DNA of 64,000 nt from Wurfbainia villosa (taxonomy: Eukaryota > Streptophyta > Magnoliopsida > Zingiberales > Zingiberaceae). Shown piece after piece: positions 45,617-57,425 of the stretch (its first letter is position 1; each line of letters begins with the position of its first letter). The translations under genes and the position numbers were made by a program. A model generated the notes under the pieces. The model was given only the letters and a program-made list of their open reading frames with translations. It ran no database searches and was not told where the DNA came from. The DNA is taken from positions 4,092,001-4,156,000 of the forward strand of contig CM046004.1 of the NCBI GenBank assembly GCA_025175895.1, given 5' to 3'.

Positions 45617-48045
45617 GGTAGCAAAACTCTTCAAATTTTGTGAAATGTTCCGAGTTTAGATCTGCATTGCATACTGCTGCCATCAGCTGAAGCGAACACT
45701 TTTGCCCACTTCCAATTAAAGTTAGCTTTACAAATTGTTCTTGGATTCGTGGACTAGAAATCTATGGCATACATAGTTTCTTGTAATTTGCTTGTTTGAA
45801 CAATTCTTAGGACTTTTATTATGGAAAAAAAAACATTAATTTTTTTAATATACTGGCTTGCTTTCTCCCAGAGTACTTGCTGTTTGTCATCTTTTCATAA
45901 ACAATAGTCAAAATTTTGGAATGAGATGAGATGGACTTTTTATTTTTGTGATGCTCGTCTTTATCCATAGATAATATAAATTAAATTAAATAACTTTAAA
46001 AGGCAAAGGCGTGGACTGGAGTGCTCCCTGCCCGACACGTGATATATGTTTTGAAAGTGCGTATATATTTGAAACGTTGACACGGAGGTTTCATGTTTAG
46101 AAGTAAAATATATAAAATTTAATTTTAATAATATTAAATACAATAAAATAATTATTAAATCAAAAAATAATGAATGATTTGTAATTGAAATTTTTAAATA
46201 TTTATAATCATTTTTATAAAAAAAATGGAAAGATATATTATATAATGTAAAAATAAAAATATAAAAATAAATATACAAACATACAAAGATGAAAAAAATA
46301 AAAAATAAAAATTAAGATAGCATTTATTAAGAGAAAATTCAGGATATATTTAAAATAATATAAATATGTATTTAGATAATTAATAAATATTATAATTAAA
46401 TAATATAAAACTATTACAAATATATCGATCAAATAAAAAAAATAATTAACAATGATAAAATAAAATAAAATATATATAAATATAAATGATGATATAATAA
46501 AAAATAAAATTCAATAATATAAATGATTCATATAGCCAATTTTACTTAATGAAAATAAAGTTTAATCGTCGTTGTTATAATTAAAAAGACTTCAATATAT
46601 TTCTATATAAGTTGAAATTCAATTAAAACAATTTGAATTTGGCATTTTGTATGGAACAGATAGCCACATGGATAAGGGCTTCAATTCGTGGTATAGTGAA
46701 AGATGCTTCAGACGAAGGAAGAAGGTAACAATGCCACAGGCAAACAAAGTGCAAGTGGCCAACTGAAGGTGTTAATGGAATATAGAAAATTATTTCATTT
46801 CTAGTTAGTTTCTGTTTGTTTTCGTAGAAAATATTTTCCGGATAAAAATAAAAAAATAAAAGTATTATAAAATTCAGAAAACATTTTCCTGGAATTTTTT
46901 TTTTAGCATTATTCTTCTCATGCTCAAGTACTACACAATAACTACAATCAAGAAATCACAGTTACCCTTCAAGATGAGATGAAAACAAGAATAGGTAGGT
47001 TTAAGGATACCAATGCAGCAATTTGGTTGATAAGATTACCTTCGAAGTCAATATAGCAATGGAGCCTTCATTCTGTTCTGATTTAATCTCGGAGAAAATT
47101 ATGTTCTAGAGAACCATTAGCAGCAACTATCAAATAACAGTGAAGAGTATTCAATCCTGTAAAATTTTATATCTCAGGATCCTTGACGTTTTGCATTCCT
47201 GCATAAGTTCAGTGAAGCAAAAGATCAAAGCTCCAGATAACATGGAGGAGTAACTAGAAGAAGAGATGAATCTTTAAGGTAGATATTACACAGTTGGTGA
47301 GCATCAATTCAAAGCATCATTCTACTGCAACCCTAGACACCGACTTTTAAACTTACCTCCATTACCACTTCAGAAGTCAAGGTCGTTGGGGTTCAGCAAA
47401 TCTGATACCACAAAATGTTCAACCACTGGGAATTACGAGAGCTACCTGACAATATCCAACACCACAAATCCAATGAATCATCCACCAAGATCTTAAACTC
47501 CAAAATCATCTCTCTTAAAAAATATATATGTTCAAAAGCAACTAAAACAAAAGTGAAAATAACTCAAAAAATATTATATAAAATTAAGCCAATAGATACA
47601 CAGAAGAAGGCAAACAACACCTGCAAAGATGTGAGTTTTTAATAGAAAATTAATCATAGTTTTAATGCGCAAGAAGGTTGAACACCATCAATCAGTGAAG
47701 AAAAAAATGGCAAACTGAAGAACATGCCAGTAGAGGATCCAAACAATTCATCCAACTAGTATTCTGATCCTGCAAGCAATAAGAAAACTATACCCCCGAA
47801 AATAATCAAAAGCTTAGTGCAATAGGGAAATGATAGGACATGAAATGAAACTAGGCTCTAATTATGAAATAGATGGGTGGGTGCGCTACCAGTTCAGTAA
47901 ATAGAATCAAATAGTGAGTAATTGTGCTACATTTCCTCCTAATTGAATCCTAACGAATCCAATGTATCATCTTGATACAGCACAAATGAGAAGTGCTGAG
48001 TCAAAGGGCAATATCTTTACTGCTCTAATCTCCATTTGCTTTCCA
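45617..48045. other. intergenic DNA between calnexin and LWD genes
   Basis: The first 250 bp is the likely calnexin 3' UTR. 45960-46650 is extremely AT-rich (mostly A/T runs). 46650-48045 has ordinary AT-rich sequence and no recognisable protein. The last few hundred bases are probably LWD 3' UTR. Confidence 0.6.
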
Positions 48046-49173
48046 TTAAACTCTCAGAATCTGAAGCTTAGTGGAGAAGGCAATGGCAACCCAGTCGGGC
48101 TGCGAGGAAGACCACTGCAGTTGCTCGATCTCTGCTCCGGCAGTGTAGGCAAGTATGGGGTCGAGGCCACCCTCAGCAGCAGCTGCTGCCATAGACTTCT
48201 GGACGTTGCCATGGTCACCGCCCATGGACGAGAGGTCCCATATTAGGGCCTGCGAATCATCACCAGCAGTGCAGATATGGCAGGAGGAATGGGGCGCCCA
48301 GGCGATTGCATTGACGCTGGCATGGTGGCGGTGGAGCTCGACGACGGGGAAGGTAGGGAAGCGGATGTCGAGGACGACAACCTTGGCGCTATCCATTATG
48401 ACGGTGGCCATGTAGCGGGGATCTTGCTTGTTCCACCCGAGGCGGACGAGCGGCGTGCCAGGAGGATCGGCGGACTCATATATGATGGTGGAGTGCTCCT
48501 TGTCGCGGAGGTCGAAGACTCGGACAGACCCGTCGGCGGAGACAGAGGCAAAGACGCCGACGCCGCCCCAGGCGACGTCGTAGACCTCCTTGTCGTGGGC
48601 GATGAGCTGGGTGTCGACTGCCTCGCGGTCGATGTCCCAGACAGTACACGTGGTGTCGATGGAGGAGGTTCCGATGCGGCGGGGCTCAGCGTCGTTCCAG
48701 TCGAAGGAAGTCAGTGGACCGCAAAACTCGGAGTTACGGTTGCCGTTCAGAATCGAGCGAAGCTCGATCCGGGAGGAGTCGTCGGCAACGCGCCAGATGC
48801 GGAGGAAGTCGGCAGAGGTAGCGAGGAGGTCCGGACGGAGGCACTCGCGGTCGGGAACGAACATGGTTTTGGTGGGAGGGAACGGGTGCTCGAAGCAGAG
48901 GGCCGGGTCAGAGCGGATCTCACCGGAAGCCTCGTCCAGCTGCACGATCTCCATCCGGTTGCCGCAGCCCTCGAGGAGGCTACCGATGGCGAGGCGGTAG
49001 CGCTTGTCCCGGCGGGCGCTCCAGTTCATGGCGTAGATGTGCCAAGGCGCCTCGTAGGTGTAGATCTCTGATCGATGCTGCTGCTGCGGGTCCTCGTCGC
49101 CGTCGCCCTCCGAGGATCCGAGATCAGGAGTGGGCCGTTGTTCCCGGACCTCCACATCTCCGCTCGCTCCCAT
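48046..49173 (-). CDS. LWD1: LWD1/LWD2-type WD40 repeat protein (light-regulated WD)
   Basis: An intronless 375-residue protein. It matches the LWD branch of the TTG1/AN11 WD40 family across its length: RSEIYTYEAPWHIYAMNW (about 34-51), EHPFPPTKTMFVPD, TSFDWNDAEPRRIGTSS, IAHDKEVYDVAWGGVG, VSADGSVRVFDLRDKEHST, WAPHSSCHICTAGDDSQAL, and the exact C-terminus type DWVAIAFSTKLQILRV that separates LWD from TTG1. LWD proteins act with TCP and other factors as clock co-activators of CCA1, PRR and other genes. That role is inferred from orthology. Variable parts are the N-terminal 33 residues (with a QQQ tract) and a stretch of alanines near residue 325. A long plus-strand open frame on the opposite strand (48277-49071) is a shadow of this GC-rich gene. 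Which LWD paralogue it represents is not determined. Confidence 0.93.
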   Translation of the reverse strand: MGASGDVEVREQRPTPDLGSSEGDGDEDPQQQHRSEIYTYEAPWHIYAMNWSARRDKRYRLAIGSLLEGCGNRMEIVQLDEASGEIRSDPALCFEHPFPPTKTMFVPDRECLRPDLLATSADFLRIWRVADDSSRIELRSILNGNRNSEFCGPLTSFDWNDAEPRRIGTSSIDTTCTVWDIDREAVDTQLIAHDKEVYDVAWGGVGVFASVSADGSVRVFDLRDKEHSTIIYESADPPGTPLVRLGWNKQDPRYMATVIMDSAKVVVLDIRFPTFPVVELHRHHASVNAIAWAPHSSCHICTAGDDSQALIWDLSSMGGDHGNVQKSMAAAAAEGGLDPILAYTAGAEIEQLQWSSSQPDWVAIAFSTKLQILRV

Positions 49174-50330
49174 GAGAATATGGTTATCTCCTTCTTCGCT
49201 CTCTGCCCTCGATTACCAGTGCGGTCGCCGGCTGCTAGAGGGCAGTCTCCGTCGAAGTAGGAAGGGGGAAGACGAAGAGAAGTGGAGAAGGATAAGCGAG
49301 AGTGGCAGCGGATGCATTTGGATTATATATATAACAAAAAATCAGTTACAAAATTCCACCTTTTACAAATACTTAAAAAAGTATTATTCTCTCTCTTTCT
49401 TTAGAAAAAAAAAAAGAAATCATAAATACTTTTATTAAATTTTGCATTTTGTTGAATTATTTAGGATCATAATATATATATATTTTTTAAAAATGTATAA
49501 TATATTTTAATACTAAATTAAGTTTTAATTAATATTTAAAATTAAATAATAGAAGGTTCCTTTGAAATAATATCGCTAAATAAAACATTAAAATTTAGTT
49601 CTAATGCAAATGTATAGACATCTAATTATATTTTATTTTATATTTCAATTAAGATTTAGTTCTGCGTTACTTTTACATATTTCTACACACTTTTAGTGGA
49701 AATTTATATATTGTGCTCCCTTTTTTAGATTGCTTAACTTTTGAATTATATTTGCCCTTCTTTTTAGGAATACAGTGTTACTTTTTTTTTTTAAGAAAAA
49801 AAATCACATTCCAATCTCACTAGGATAATTTTTTTTAGAAGTTAGTCTCTAAATATACATAAATTACACTTCCAATTTATCCAATAAAAAAACTATGACA
49901 TCAACTTCCAAAATTAATCGAACGAAATTAAAACACTTTAATTATATATAAAAAAAAGTATTGAAATCGTTAAAAGAATGTCCCTTCTTTGTTTATTATT
50001 CTTTGTTTATTATTAAAACAGCGCTCTATTATGCTTTAGCACATTTTATTTTTAAAAATATCTTTATTTTCGACACTGAACACTATTATAATAGATACGT
50101 GATTATAATTGATATAACAAGAAGACTTCGATTCTAATCAATCCTACTAATACTTGGGTAATCTTTAATAGAAACGAGTCAATATTAGCTATAAATTATA
50201 GCTAATACAATACAAAATATTTATTTTTTAGTCAATATTATATTATAGCAGATATAATATCATAATTACTATAAATTTATAATTATACAATAACAATAAC
50301 CACCGAATTTTATCTCACTAGATGAGAACG
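49174..50330. other. LWD leader and AT-rich intergenic DNA
   Basis: 49174-49330 is the GC-rich LWD 5' leader/promoter. From 49330 to 50330 the sequence is very AT-rich with T and A runs. Around 50090-50300 there are short repeated words (ATTATAATTG, TAGCTAATAC) but no complete element. Confidence 0.55.
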
Positions 50331-50334
50331 AAAA

Positions 50335-50689
50335 TATAAATCATTCTATACCATTGAATTTTATCCCCTACTATATCATCTATATTTAAATAAATTTTAT
50401 TTTATTTTATTTTTGCTAACCAAGTCTTTTTTGATCTTTTTCTTCCTCATTTAATATGTATATTTGTCATCGTTTCATGTCGTCTAATTGGAGTATTTAT
50501 TGATCGTCTAAATACAAGTCAGTATCACCTTAAACGTGTCTCTCAGAGTTTTCCTTCAATAGATGCAACTCCGACTTTCTCTTTAATGTTTTTATTTTTT
50601 ATTCTGTCAATTCTCCTATGTCCACACATCCACCTTAATATCTTCATCTTTACAACTCTCATTTTTTATTCATATGCTTGAGTCGTAGC
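50335..50689 (-). pseudogene. LINE reverse transcriptase remnant, C-terminal piece
   Basis: Minus-strand translation gives MKILRWMCGHRRIDRIKN, EKVGVASIEGKL and a tryptophan/arginine-rich tail with several stops. This is the typical end of plant non-LTR reverse-transcriptase proteins. It continues the fragment at 57010-57425 once the hAT element between them is discounted: the join falls in the conserved ...YWA|...QAYE... region. Confidence 0.75.
50682..50689. repeat. left target-site duplication of the hAT element
   Basis: GTCGTAGC before the element and ATCGTAGC after it (57010-57017). Eight bases with one mismatch, the length used by hAT transposons. Confidence 0.85.
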
Positions 50690-50864
50690 TAGGAGTGTGC
50701 AATCGATCGATTAAATCAAAAAAATCGACCGAACCGACCGAACTTTCAAGTTCGATTCGGTCCAATCGGAAATTCAATTTTTTTTATTAAAAATATCGAT
50801 TTATTCAATTTGTTCGATTCAGTTTCGGGTTTGAACCAGAATAATTCGATTTAACTGAACTGAT

Positions 50865-51045
50865 CGATTTTTTCGACCAGTCGACTGATTATCTAATCAA
50901 TCAACTAATGTTATACATCAGTCGACTGTACCCAATGGACAGAGCATTACTGAGCACAGAATGTTTCTTAGTCGACTAATGACTCAAATTAGTCAACTGA
51001 TGGTTCAATCAGTCGACTGATGTTATATAGCAATCAACTGCTTAT
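50865..51045. repeat. left subterminal array of CAGTCGACTG-type palindromes
   Basis: Copies of CAGTCGACTGA or one-mismatch forms (CAATCAACTA, TAGTCGACTA, TAGTCAACTG) occur about every 20-35 bp, often followed by TGTTATA. The right array at 56580-56850 is the mirror arrangement. Subterminal repeats in hAT elements are usually transposase-binding sites; that role here is inferred. Confidence 0.75.
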
Positions 51046-51581
51046 CACGATTGTCTAAAACCGCGATTCGTGAAACCACAAATCACGATTTTCTTCCCTA
51101 AACCCTAACCTTTCACTCTCAGCCTCTCGCCAACTCTCCTAAGCCCTCTCTCCGGCCTTTATCAGTCCACTCTTCGTCTCTGTCCATCCTAAACCCTAAT
51201 TCTTTCCGTCTCCATCTTCGTCTCCTCTCCTAGGCTCCACTCGCACGTCGACGGCTGCAGTGCTTCCCACACCCTTTGGATTTTGACTTTCAATTTTCGA
51301 CGACCGACAGTTAGTTTACTATACTTATTTAGTTGTTTTACCATACTTATTTTTATGATTCAATTTTCAACGACTGACGATGATCATGATTCATGAATAG
51401 TAAAAAATTTAGGTTTAGGGGCATAGTTTGTTTATAATTCTAAATTACTAATCTAGTAAAATAGTTATATATAATTTTTTTAATGAATTATATGTTTTTT
51501 TAATGTCAATGTAAGGAAATCTTTCAAATATGAACGTTGATAATAGTTGTTCAATGTCACAATCTGGATCTTCAGTAGGTA

Positions 51582-51586
51582 CAAGA
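51582..51586. repeat. left target-site duplication of the solo LTR (CAAGA)
   Basis: CAAGA precedes TGTTAG and is repeated exactly at 53738-53742 after CCCAACA. Confidence 0.92.
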
Positions 51587-53737
51587 TGTTAGTAATATAT
51601 GAGAGATGTCCTAAGGCAATCGCCTTATGTATGAACCATTTATATGATAAATGAAGATTCACTATTTGAGTATACATGTTTCATGTATTTGATTGGATCT
51701 TAAACTCATTTACTGAATGTCCACGATGCGATTCACAGCATGAGAGAATTTGTGATTGGATCACAACTAGTGAGTATCTCTACATGTGTAATTGTGATGT
51801 ATCGAAATTATCCCTAGTCGATGAATTGATGGATTTGGACACCATCAATTCTGTCGAGACTAGCACGAGCTATACTCCTTGGTGTATCCAAGCAGCTGAT
51901 TCTCACTGGCTGGAGACATTGTGATGTCCGGAGTTAATCGTGGATGCTAGTTATGGTAACTAGTTCATTGGAGTGACCAGCCGTAAGACTTCATATGGTT
52001 CTCTGCATATATAGATATGTCGATGAAGTTCTTCTGTGGCTTAAGCGATGTTCCTTTGACTTGCGGTATTGAGTCATCTTGATCATAGAGACTTATGCTT
52101 TGACATCTTAAGCAAGCATCTCTAAGGAGATGTGGACCCGGGATGATTGGGTATAAGTCGAAGTGATCGAAGGTGTTTGAATAGCCTATAAAGGATTCAC
52201 CACTCCTTGCAAGGAGATGTATACCCATGGCCTCTCGTCGGATTGTTACTAAAGTCTTTGGCCAAAGCATTACATGTTTAGAGTAAGGTACTCTTCGATA
52301 CATGTGGAGTAACTAGAATCCGTAGGACGAGGAATTGATACTTGGGCTAGGTGTGACGTAGTCGAGTGGGGTGACATAAGATTAGTGAAGGAATGGGGCA
52401 CGAATCATTCGAGTCTTTGAAGGGTTTCAGAAATAGTTCTGGATCAACCGTTGATCTTTTCGGTTAATTGGGGATCATGATGTACTACTAGGTGCCACTC
52501 ATGATTGTTCTATAATTAATGGTTAATTATAGACGACCAACATAAACCGAGAACCTATTTGGTCACACGCACAACGAGCGTAATCGAAAGGATTTAAAAC
52601 GAGCTTGAGAATGGGATTCTCAGACCGAGAGAAACTAGGTTTGGTTGGACCAAACATAAAGCGAGCATGAAATCGTTTGATCATGGAGGCGTGGATGGTA
52701 AGTCTTATGAAGACGTAATGGATAAACCAAAATGGTTTGGTTCTAATCCAATGGAGGAGAATAAACCAAAGGGTTTGGTTTATTTTAAACGAATGAATCA
52801 AAAGTTGGTTCGGTTCGTTTTAACTTAAAATAAACCATCATGGTTTGATTTATTTTAACTTATCTTAATGGAGCGGGTTAACGGGCCTAATGGTTATGAT
52901 CCAATAACCATTAAGAGAATTAGTTCTCTATAAAAGAGGGCTTAATGGATAATTAAGCCCTAATCCAAGCCCTAGCAAGGAGTTGTCGCCCAACCCTCAT
53001 TCTTGCCCAACTCAATCTGCCGCGACTTCTTGTGCGCCGTCGAGTCCGCGGCGTCAAGCTTCAGCCGGTGATCCTCCGGCGACCCTCCGGTGATCTTCCT
53101 AGGCCTCGGTGAAAAGGTAAGCACTTGGCTTCCTTGTTTTGGCCGACGCCTACTCCTCCACCAAGCTGTCCAATTTTCTAGACAGCTTCTTCTCCTCTCG
53201 TCGGAGCGTCATTTGGACGACGGTTTGAGCTCCGACAGCGGCTAAACTACCGGGGATTCGATCTCCGGTAATCCTCTGAGGTGGAGGACGAAGGATTCGT
53301 CAATTGGTTGACGAATACCTCTCCGGAGAAGCGAGTTTTGAGAACTCGTATTATGATCCGAATTTGGATTCAGATCGTGATCATCTCTCGATCACGTCGT
53401 CTTCAACACGAGGCTAGTAACCCGTACGAAGACGAAGCTCGTGGCTTAGCGAAGTCATCCCGAGGAACTCGGCGTGGATACGGATAGAGACGATTCTAGC
53501 GAGGATCGTTCCGGTTGATGCCGTTCCCGCTACACGTCATACGAAAGGTATAACGTAGATAAATTTTCTTTTATTGCAAATTTAAATTTACGGTTATGTT
53601 TACACTTGTTGTAATATGCATGCGTGCGTTGTGTGTGTTGTAATAAATGTAGATTTATTATTTTTATTGCTTCCGTTGTGTTCATGTTTACGAAACGTGA
53701 TCGAACACACACACGCCGCGGTGCCGGAAACCCAACA
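51587..53737 (+). mobile_element. solo LTR, 2151 bp
   Basis: Starts TGTTAGTAATATATG and ends GGAAACCCAACA, flanked by the exact 5-bp duplication CAAGA. It has a TATAAAAG box at 52929-52936 followed by a leader-like region, so the LTR reads on the plus strand. No primer site, purine tract or internal coding sequence is present, so it is the product of LTR-LTR recombination. It is not similar to the two copia LTRs at 5-22 kb apart from general form. Its retrotransposon family is not assigned. Confidence 0.9.
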
Positions 53738-56579
53738 CAAGACCACCTGTGACATAAAAAATAAACAAACGGAAAACAATAAAACCAAGAAGTGAGGTAT
53801 GGAGCATTTTACGAAGTTTACCAATGTCGCTAATGAGATTAAAGTCAAATGTAATTATTGTGATAAGGAGTTTTTTTGTGATCCATATAAGAATGGAACA
53901 ACAAGTTTACCTCATGCAAGAAACATCCTCATACTATTGAAACAAAACAAACACAATTGAATTTTCAAGTGGGTGCAAAATAGGGTGAGGAATCTCTTAT
54001 TTCTTGGAAATTTAATCAGGATGCATCTAGAAAAACATTAGCTAAAATGATTATCATGGATGAATTACCTTTTAAATTTGTAGAATGAGAATAGTTTAAA
54101 ACATTTATATTTATGGTATGTCCAAAGTTTAGAATTCCTTCGAGATGGACAATTGCATGTGATTGTCTTGAATTATACAAAATTGAAAGGAAAAAATTGA
54201 AAAGTCTGTTGCATGATTCAACACAAAGAGTTTGTTTGACTACTAATACATGAACATCGATTCAAAAAATTAACTATAGTGTTTGACTGCACATTTTATC
54301 GATAAAGATTGGAAGTAGCATAGAAGAATTTTGAATTTTTGTCCAATTACAAGTCATAAAGGCGAGACTATCAGTTTAGCTATTGAAAATTGTTTGAGAT
54401 GTTGAGAAATTAATAGAATTTTCACTATTACCGTTGCTAATGCAAGTTTGAATGATGTTGTTGTCAATAGTTTCAAGAAAAAGATGATTAACTGGGATTC
54501 TACTATTTTAAAAGGTGAATTCATTCATATGAGATATGTAGCTCATTTAATCAATTTGATTATTGTTGATGGCTTGAAAGATATAAATCCATCTGTGATG
54601 AGAGTTAGGAATGCTATTAAATATATTTTGCAATCCCCTTCTAGATTAAGCAAGTTTAACGAATGTGTAGAAATTGAAAAAATTGAAAATAAAAAATCAT
54701 TGTGTTTGGATGTACCAACCAGATAGAATTCAACCTATTTGATGTTGAATGTAGCAGAAAATTTTGAAAGAGCTTTTAATAGATTTGATGAACAAGACCC
54801 ATGCTTTAGACTATATCTTCAACATATAGATTGGGGTGTTATTGTGAATGACAATGAAGATATGATATTTGGACTAAACGGTAATGTCCAAATAGAATTA
54901 TAGATTATTGATGGGAAGCCAACTAGTACTGATTGGAATAATATTAGACTCTTTGCATCTCTATTGCAAGTTTTTTATGAGTTAATATTAAATTCATTCC
55001 ATATTAAAGGAGTGGCAAGAAAGTGACGAACCTTATGTGTATTCAATGGATTGAGAATAAAAATAAAATTTGACAAATATTAGAGAGATCTAGAGAAAAT
55101 GAATAAATTGATTTATATTACAGTGGTACTTGATCCAAGACATAAATTAGATTTTTTGGAATTTATGTTGATTGAGTTATATGAAGATGAAAAATGTGCA
55201 ATAGCAGGAAAGAATATAAAGGAGATTTTATTTGCTTTGTACAAAAATTATAAGAAGAAAATGGAGCCTCAAAGTAACACCTCAAAAATTTCAGTTAATT
55301 CAAAATCAGGTGATAGTGACATTGTGCCTAAAAATATGAGTCAAATAGATTTGAAAAGACAATCAATCTTTGCAAAGTATAAGAAACAAAAGACACAAAT
55401 TTTTGGTGATGACAACATGTCAAAATTAGACAAGTATCTGAATGAAATAGTTGAAGAATATTGTGAGACTTTTGACATTTTGGGATGGTGGAAGCAAAAT
55501 TATCATAGATTTCCTATACTTGCTTAAATTGCTCGTGATGTGTTAGTCATTCCAATATCAACAGTTACTTCAGAATCCGCTTTTAGTACTAGTGGTTGGG
55601 TACTTGATTGTTTCAGGAGTTCATTGACTCCTAGAGTGATAGAAAGTCTGATTTGTACTTAAGATTGACTTCGATTAAGTTTGGTGTCAATTAATGTCGA
55701 AGAAGTTTTAGAAGATGTAGAAAAACTTAAAAGCAGTATGTTTTATTTATAGTTAGTTGTTTGTTTACAATTAAAAATATATAGAGTATTAATTTGTTTG
55801 ACTTGTATCATATTATACTTTTTTGTCAGAGTTCTCAAAAGTAATATTGGATTAGTCTTCTTCGACAACACCAATTGAGGTGTAATTAACTACTTCATGG
55901 TATGCTTCAATTATTATAATCTACTTACAATTGTATTTACTTTTTAATTATCTTGTTCAAATGGTAATAACAAATTTGTACTTCTTGATCATTATTTATT
56001 AGGATAAACACAAGTGGTGAAGCAGACAAGTTTGAACTTTAAACTCTGAAATCAAGTCACAACTTATAAGGAGTCAAGGAATGACCAAGGACTTAAGTCA
56101 ACTCTCAAGTCTCAAGTGTCAACTCTCAAGATCTAAGGATACATTGTATTCATTTTGATATTTGACATGTTCTATAAGCTCATAACTTAAGTGTAAAAAA
56201 GTTAAAATTATATGCTTCATTACTATGTTAGAAGCTTGATTGCTTGAATGTTTTAATTTTAACGAGATATTTTTATATATTTTGATGTGTTGACATTTAT
56301 TAAATTATGTCTTGTATAGTTGTGCTCTTGTTGACATGTATAATATATTAAATTTAAATAATTATGTTATTGTGTAATATTGAATGTTTTAAATTTTAAT
56401 GTTGAAATTTAAGAATGTACCGGAAAACAACTTAATTATAGGGGAGGTATTTTTTTTTTTTAATTATAATAAATCGTGTAAATTTAAGGTTCCACACAAT
56501 AGATATAGCATCTAATCGTATATATTCATTAAATGCACGAAATGACATCAAATTAATATTTTACAATAGAATTTTACAG

Positions 56580-56850
56580 AAGGCAGTCGACTGGTTCAGT
56601 AATCAATCGACTGTTTATCGTAAAATTTATTTGGACAACGATCAGATTGTTTAACAGTTGACTGATACTATGTTCAGTCGACTGATGTTATATATCAGTC
56701 GACTGATTGGACCATCAATCGACTGATTTGAGTCATTAGTCGACTAAAAAATAATCTGTGCTCGACACATTCTGTCCAGTGGATACAGTCGATTGATGTA
56801 TAACATAAGTCGACTGATTAGACCATCAATCGACTGATTGGCCTAAAAAA
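56580..56850. repeat. right subterminal array of CAGTCGACTG-type palindromes
   Basis: About ten copies of (C/T)A(G/A)TC(G)ACTG, including CAGTCGACTGATGTTATATA and ATCAATCGACTGAT, in the mirror arrangement of the left array. Several longer words (TTGGACCATCAATCGACTGA) are shared between copies, showing tandem growth. Confidence 0.75.
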
Positions 56851-57009
56851 TCGGTTTTTTCGATTTTTAACCGAAAAAATCGATTTTTTTTTTGCAAAAT
56901 CGGTTCGGTTCAGTGAAAAATTTCGGTCGGTTCAGTTTAGTTAAAAAAAATTTCGATTTATTCGATTTCGATCTTAATCGGTTCGGTTTTAACCGAATGC
57001 ACACCCCTA

Positions 57010-57425
57010 ATCGTAGCCCAATATTCAACATCATATAAGATAGCAGGTCTAACCGTCGTTTTGTAAAACTTCTCTTTAAATTTTAGAGGTACTTTATGAT
57101 CACATAAAACATCCGATATTTTTCTCCATTTCAATCATCCTGTTTGTATTCTATGTAAAACATCTTTTTCAATCCCTCCATCACCTTGTAAAAATGATCC
57201 TAAATATTTAAAACTCTCAATTCCAAATAACTCATTATCTTCTATCTTAACACTTATTTTATTACGTCTAATATTGCTAAATTTAAATTTCATATATTTT
57301 ATTTTTACTCTACTAAATCTAAAATCTTTCACTTCTAGTGTTTCATGTTAAAATTCTAATTCAATATTTACTACACTTATCTTATCTATCAAAATAATAT
57401 CATCTACAAACAATATATAAACTGC
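57010..57425 (-). pseudogene. LINE reverse transcriptase remnant, central piece
   Basis: Minus-strand translation includes YILFVDDIIL (the catalytic [F/Y]xDD box, near 57400), then VKDFRFSRVKIKYMKFKFSN, FKYLGSFLQGDGGIEKDV, HRIQTG with a TGA in place of Trp, LKW, and VRPAILY..EYWA up to the hAT insertion. It is truncated 5' at about 57425. The other half is at 50335-50689. Confidence 0.8.

Larger units (their letters stand above)
51530..55760 (+). pseudogene. hAT transposase with BED zinc finger, interrupted and decayed
   Basis: The start ATG at 51530 is followed by about 18 codons (MNVDNSCSMSQSGSS...) and then the solo LTR (51587-53737). Coding resumes at 53743 with a BED finger: EVWSIFTKF, then C-x2-C in CNYCDKEF, with the His region disrupted by a one-base shift near 53918. 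Several stops follow. Better-preserved parts are 54448-54726 (MRYVAHLINLIIVDGLKD, the hAT core around the second catalytic region), 55099-55527 (VVLDPRHKLDF, a hallmark of the RICESLEEPER-type transposases; LDKYLNEIVEE, FDILGWWKQN), and the dimerisation segment near 55540-55680 (IPISTVTSESAFSTSG). It cannot be functional. Confidence 0.85.
50690..57009 (+). mobile_element. hAT-family DNA transposon, with nested solo LTR
   Basis: The ends are TAGGAGTGTGCAATCG on the left and, in reverse complement, TAGGGGTGTGCATTCG on the right, followed by subterminal blocks in both ends rich in CGGTTCGGTT-like words. 8-bp target duplications flank it. Inside are a CT-rich leader (51090-51300), a broken BED-finger/hAT transposase, and arrays of CAGTCGACTGAT palindromes near both ends. 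Excluding the solo LTR, the element is about 4.2 kb. It lies inside a LINE fragment. Confidence 0.9.

Noticed and set aside
48277..49071. 264-residue plus-strand frame
   Set aside because: It is the antisense shadow of the GC-rich LWD coding sequence; its Gly/Asp/Val-rich composition has no family resemblance.
51676..53487. Short open frames between 51.7 and 53.5 kb as genes
   Set aside because: They fall inside a solo LTR defined by TG...CA ends and exact 5-bp target duplications.
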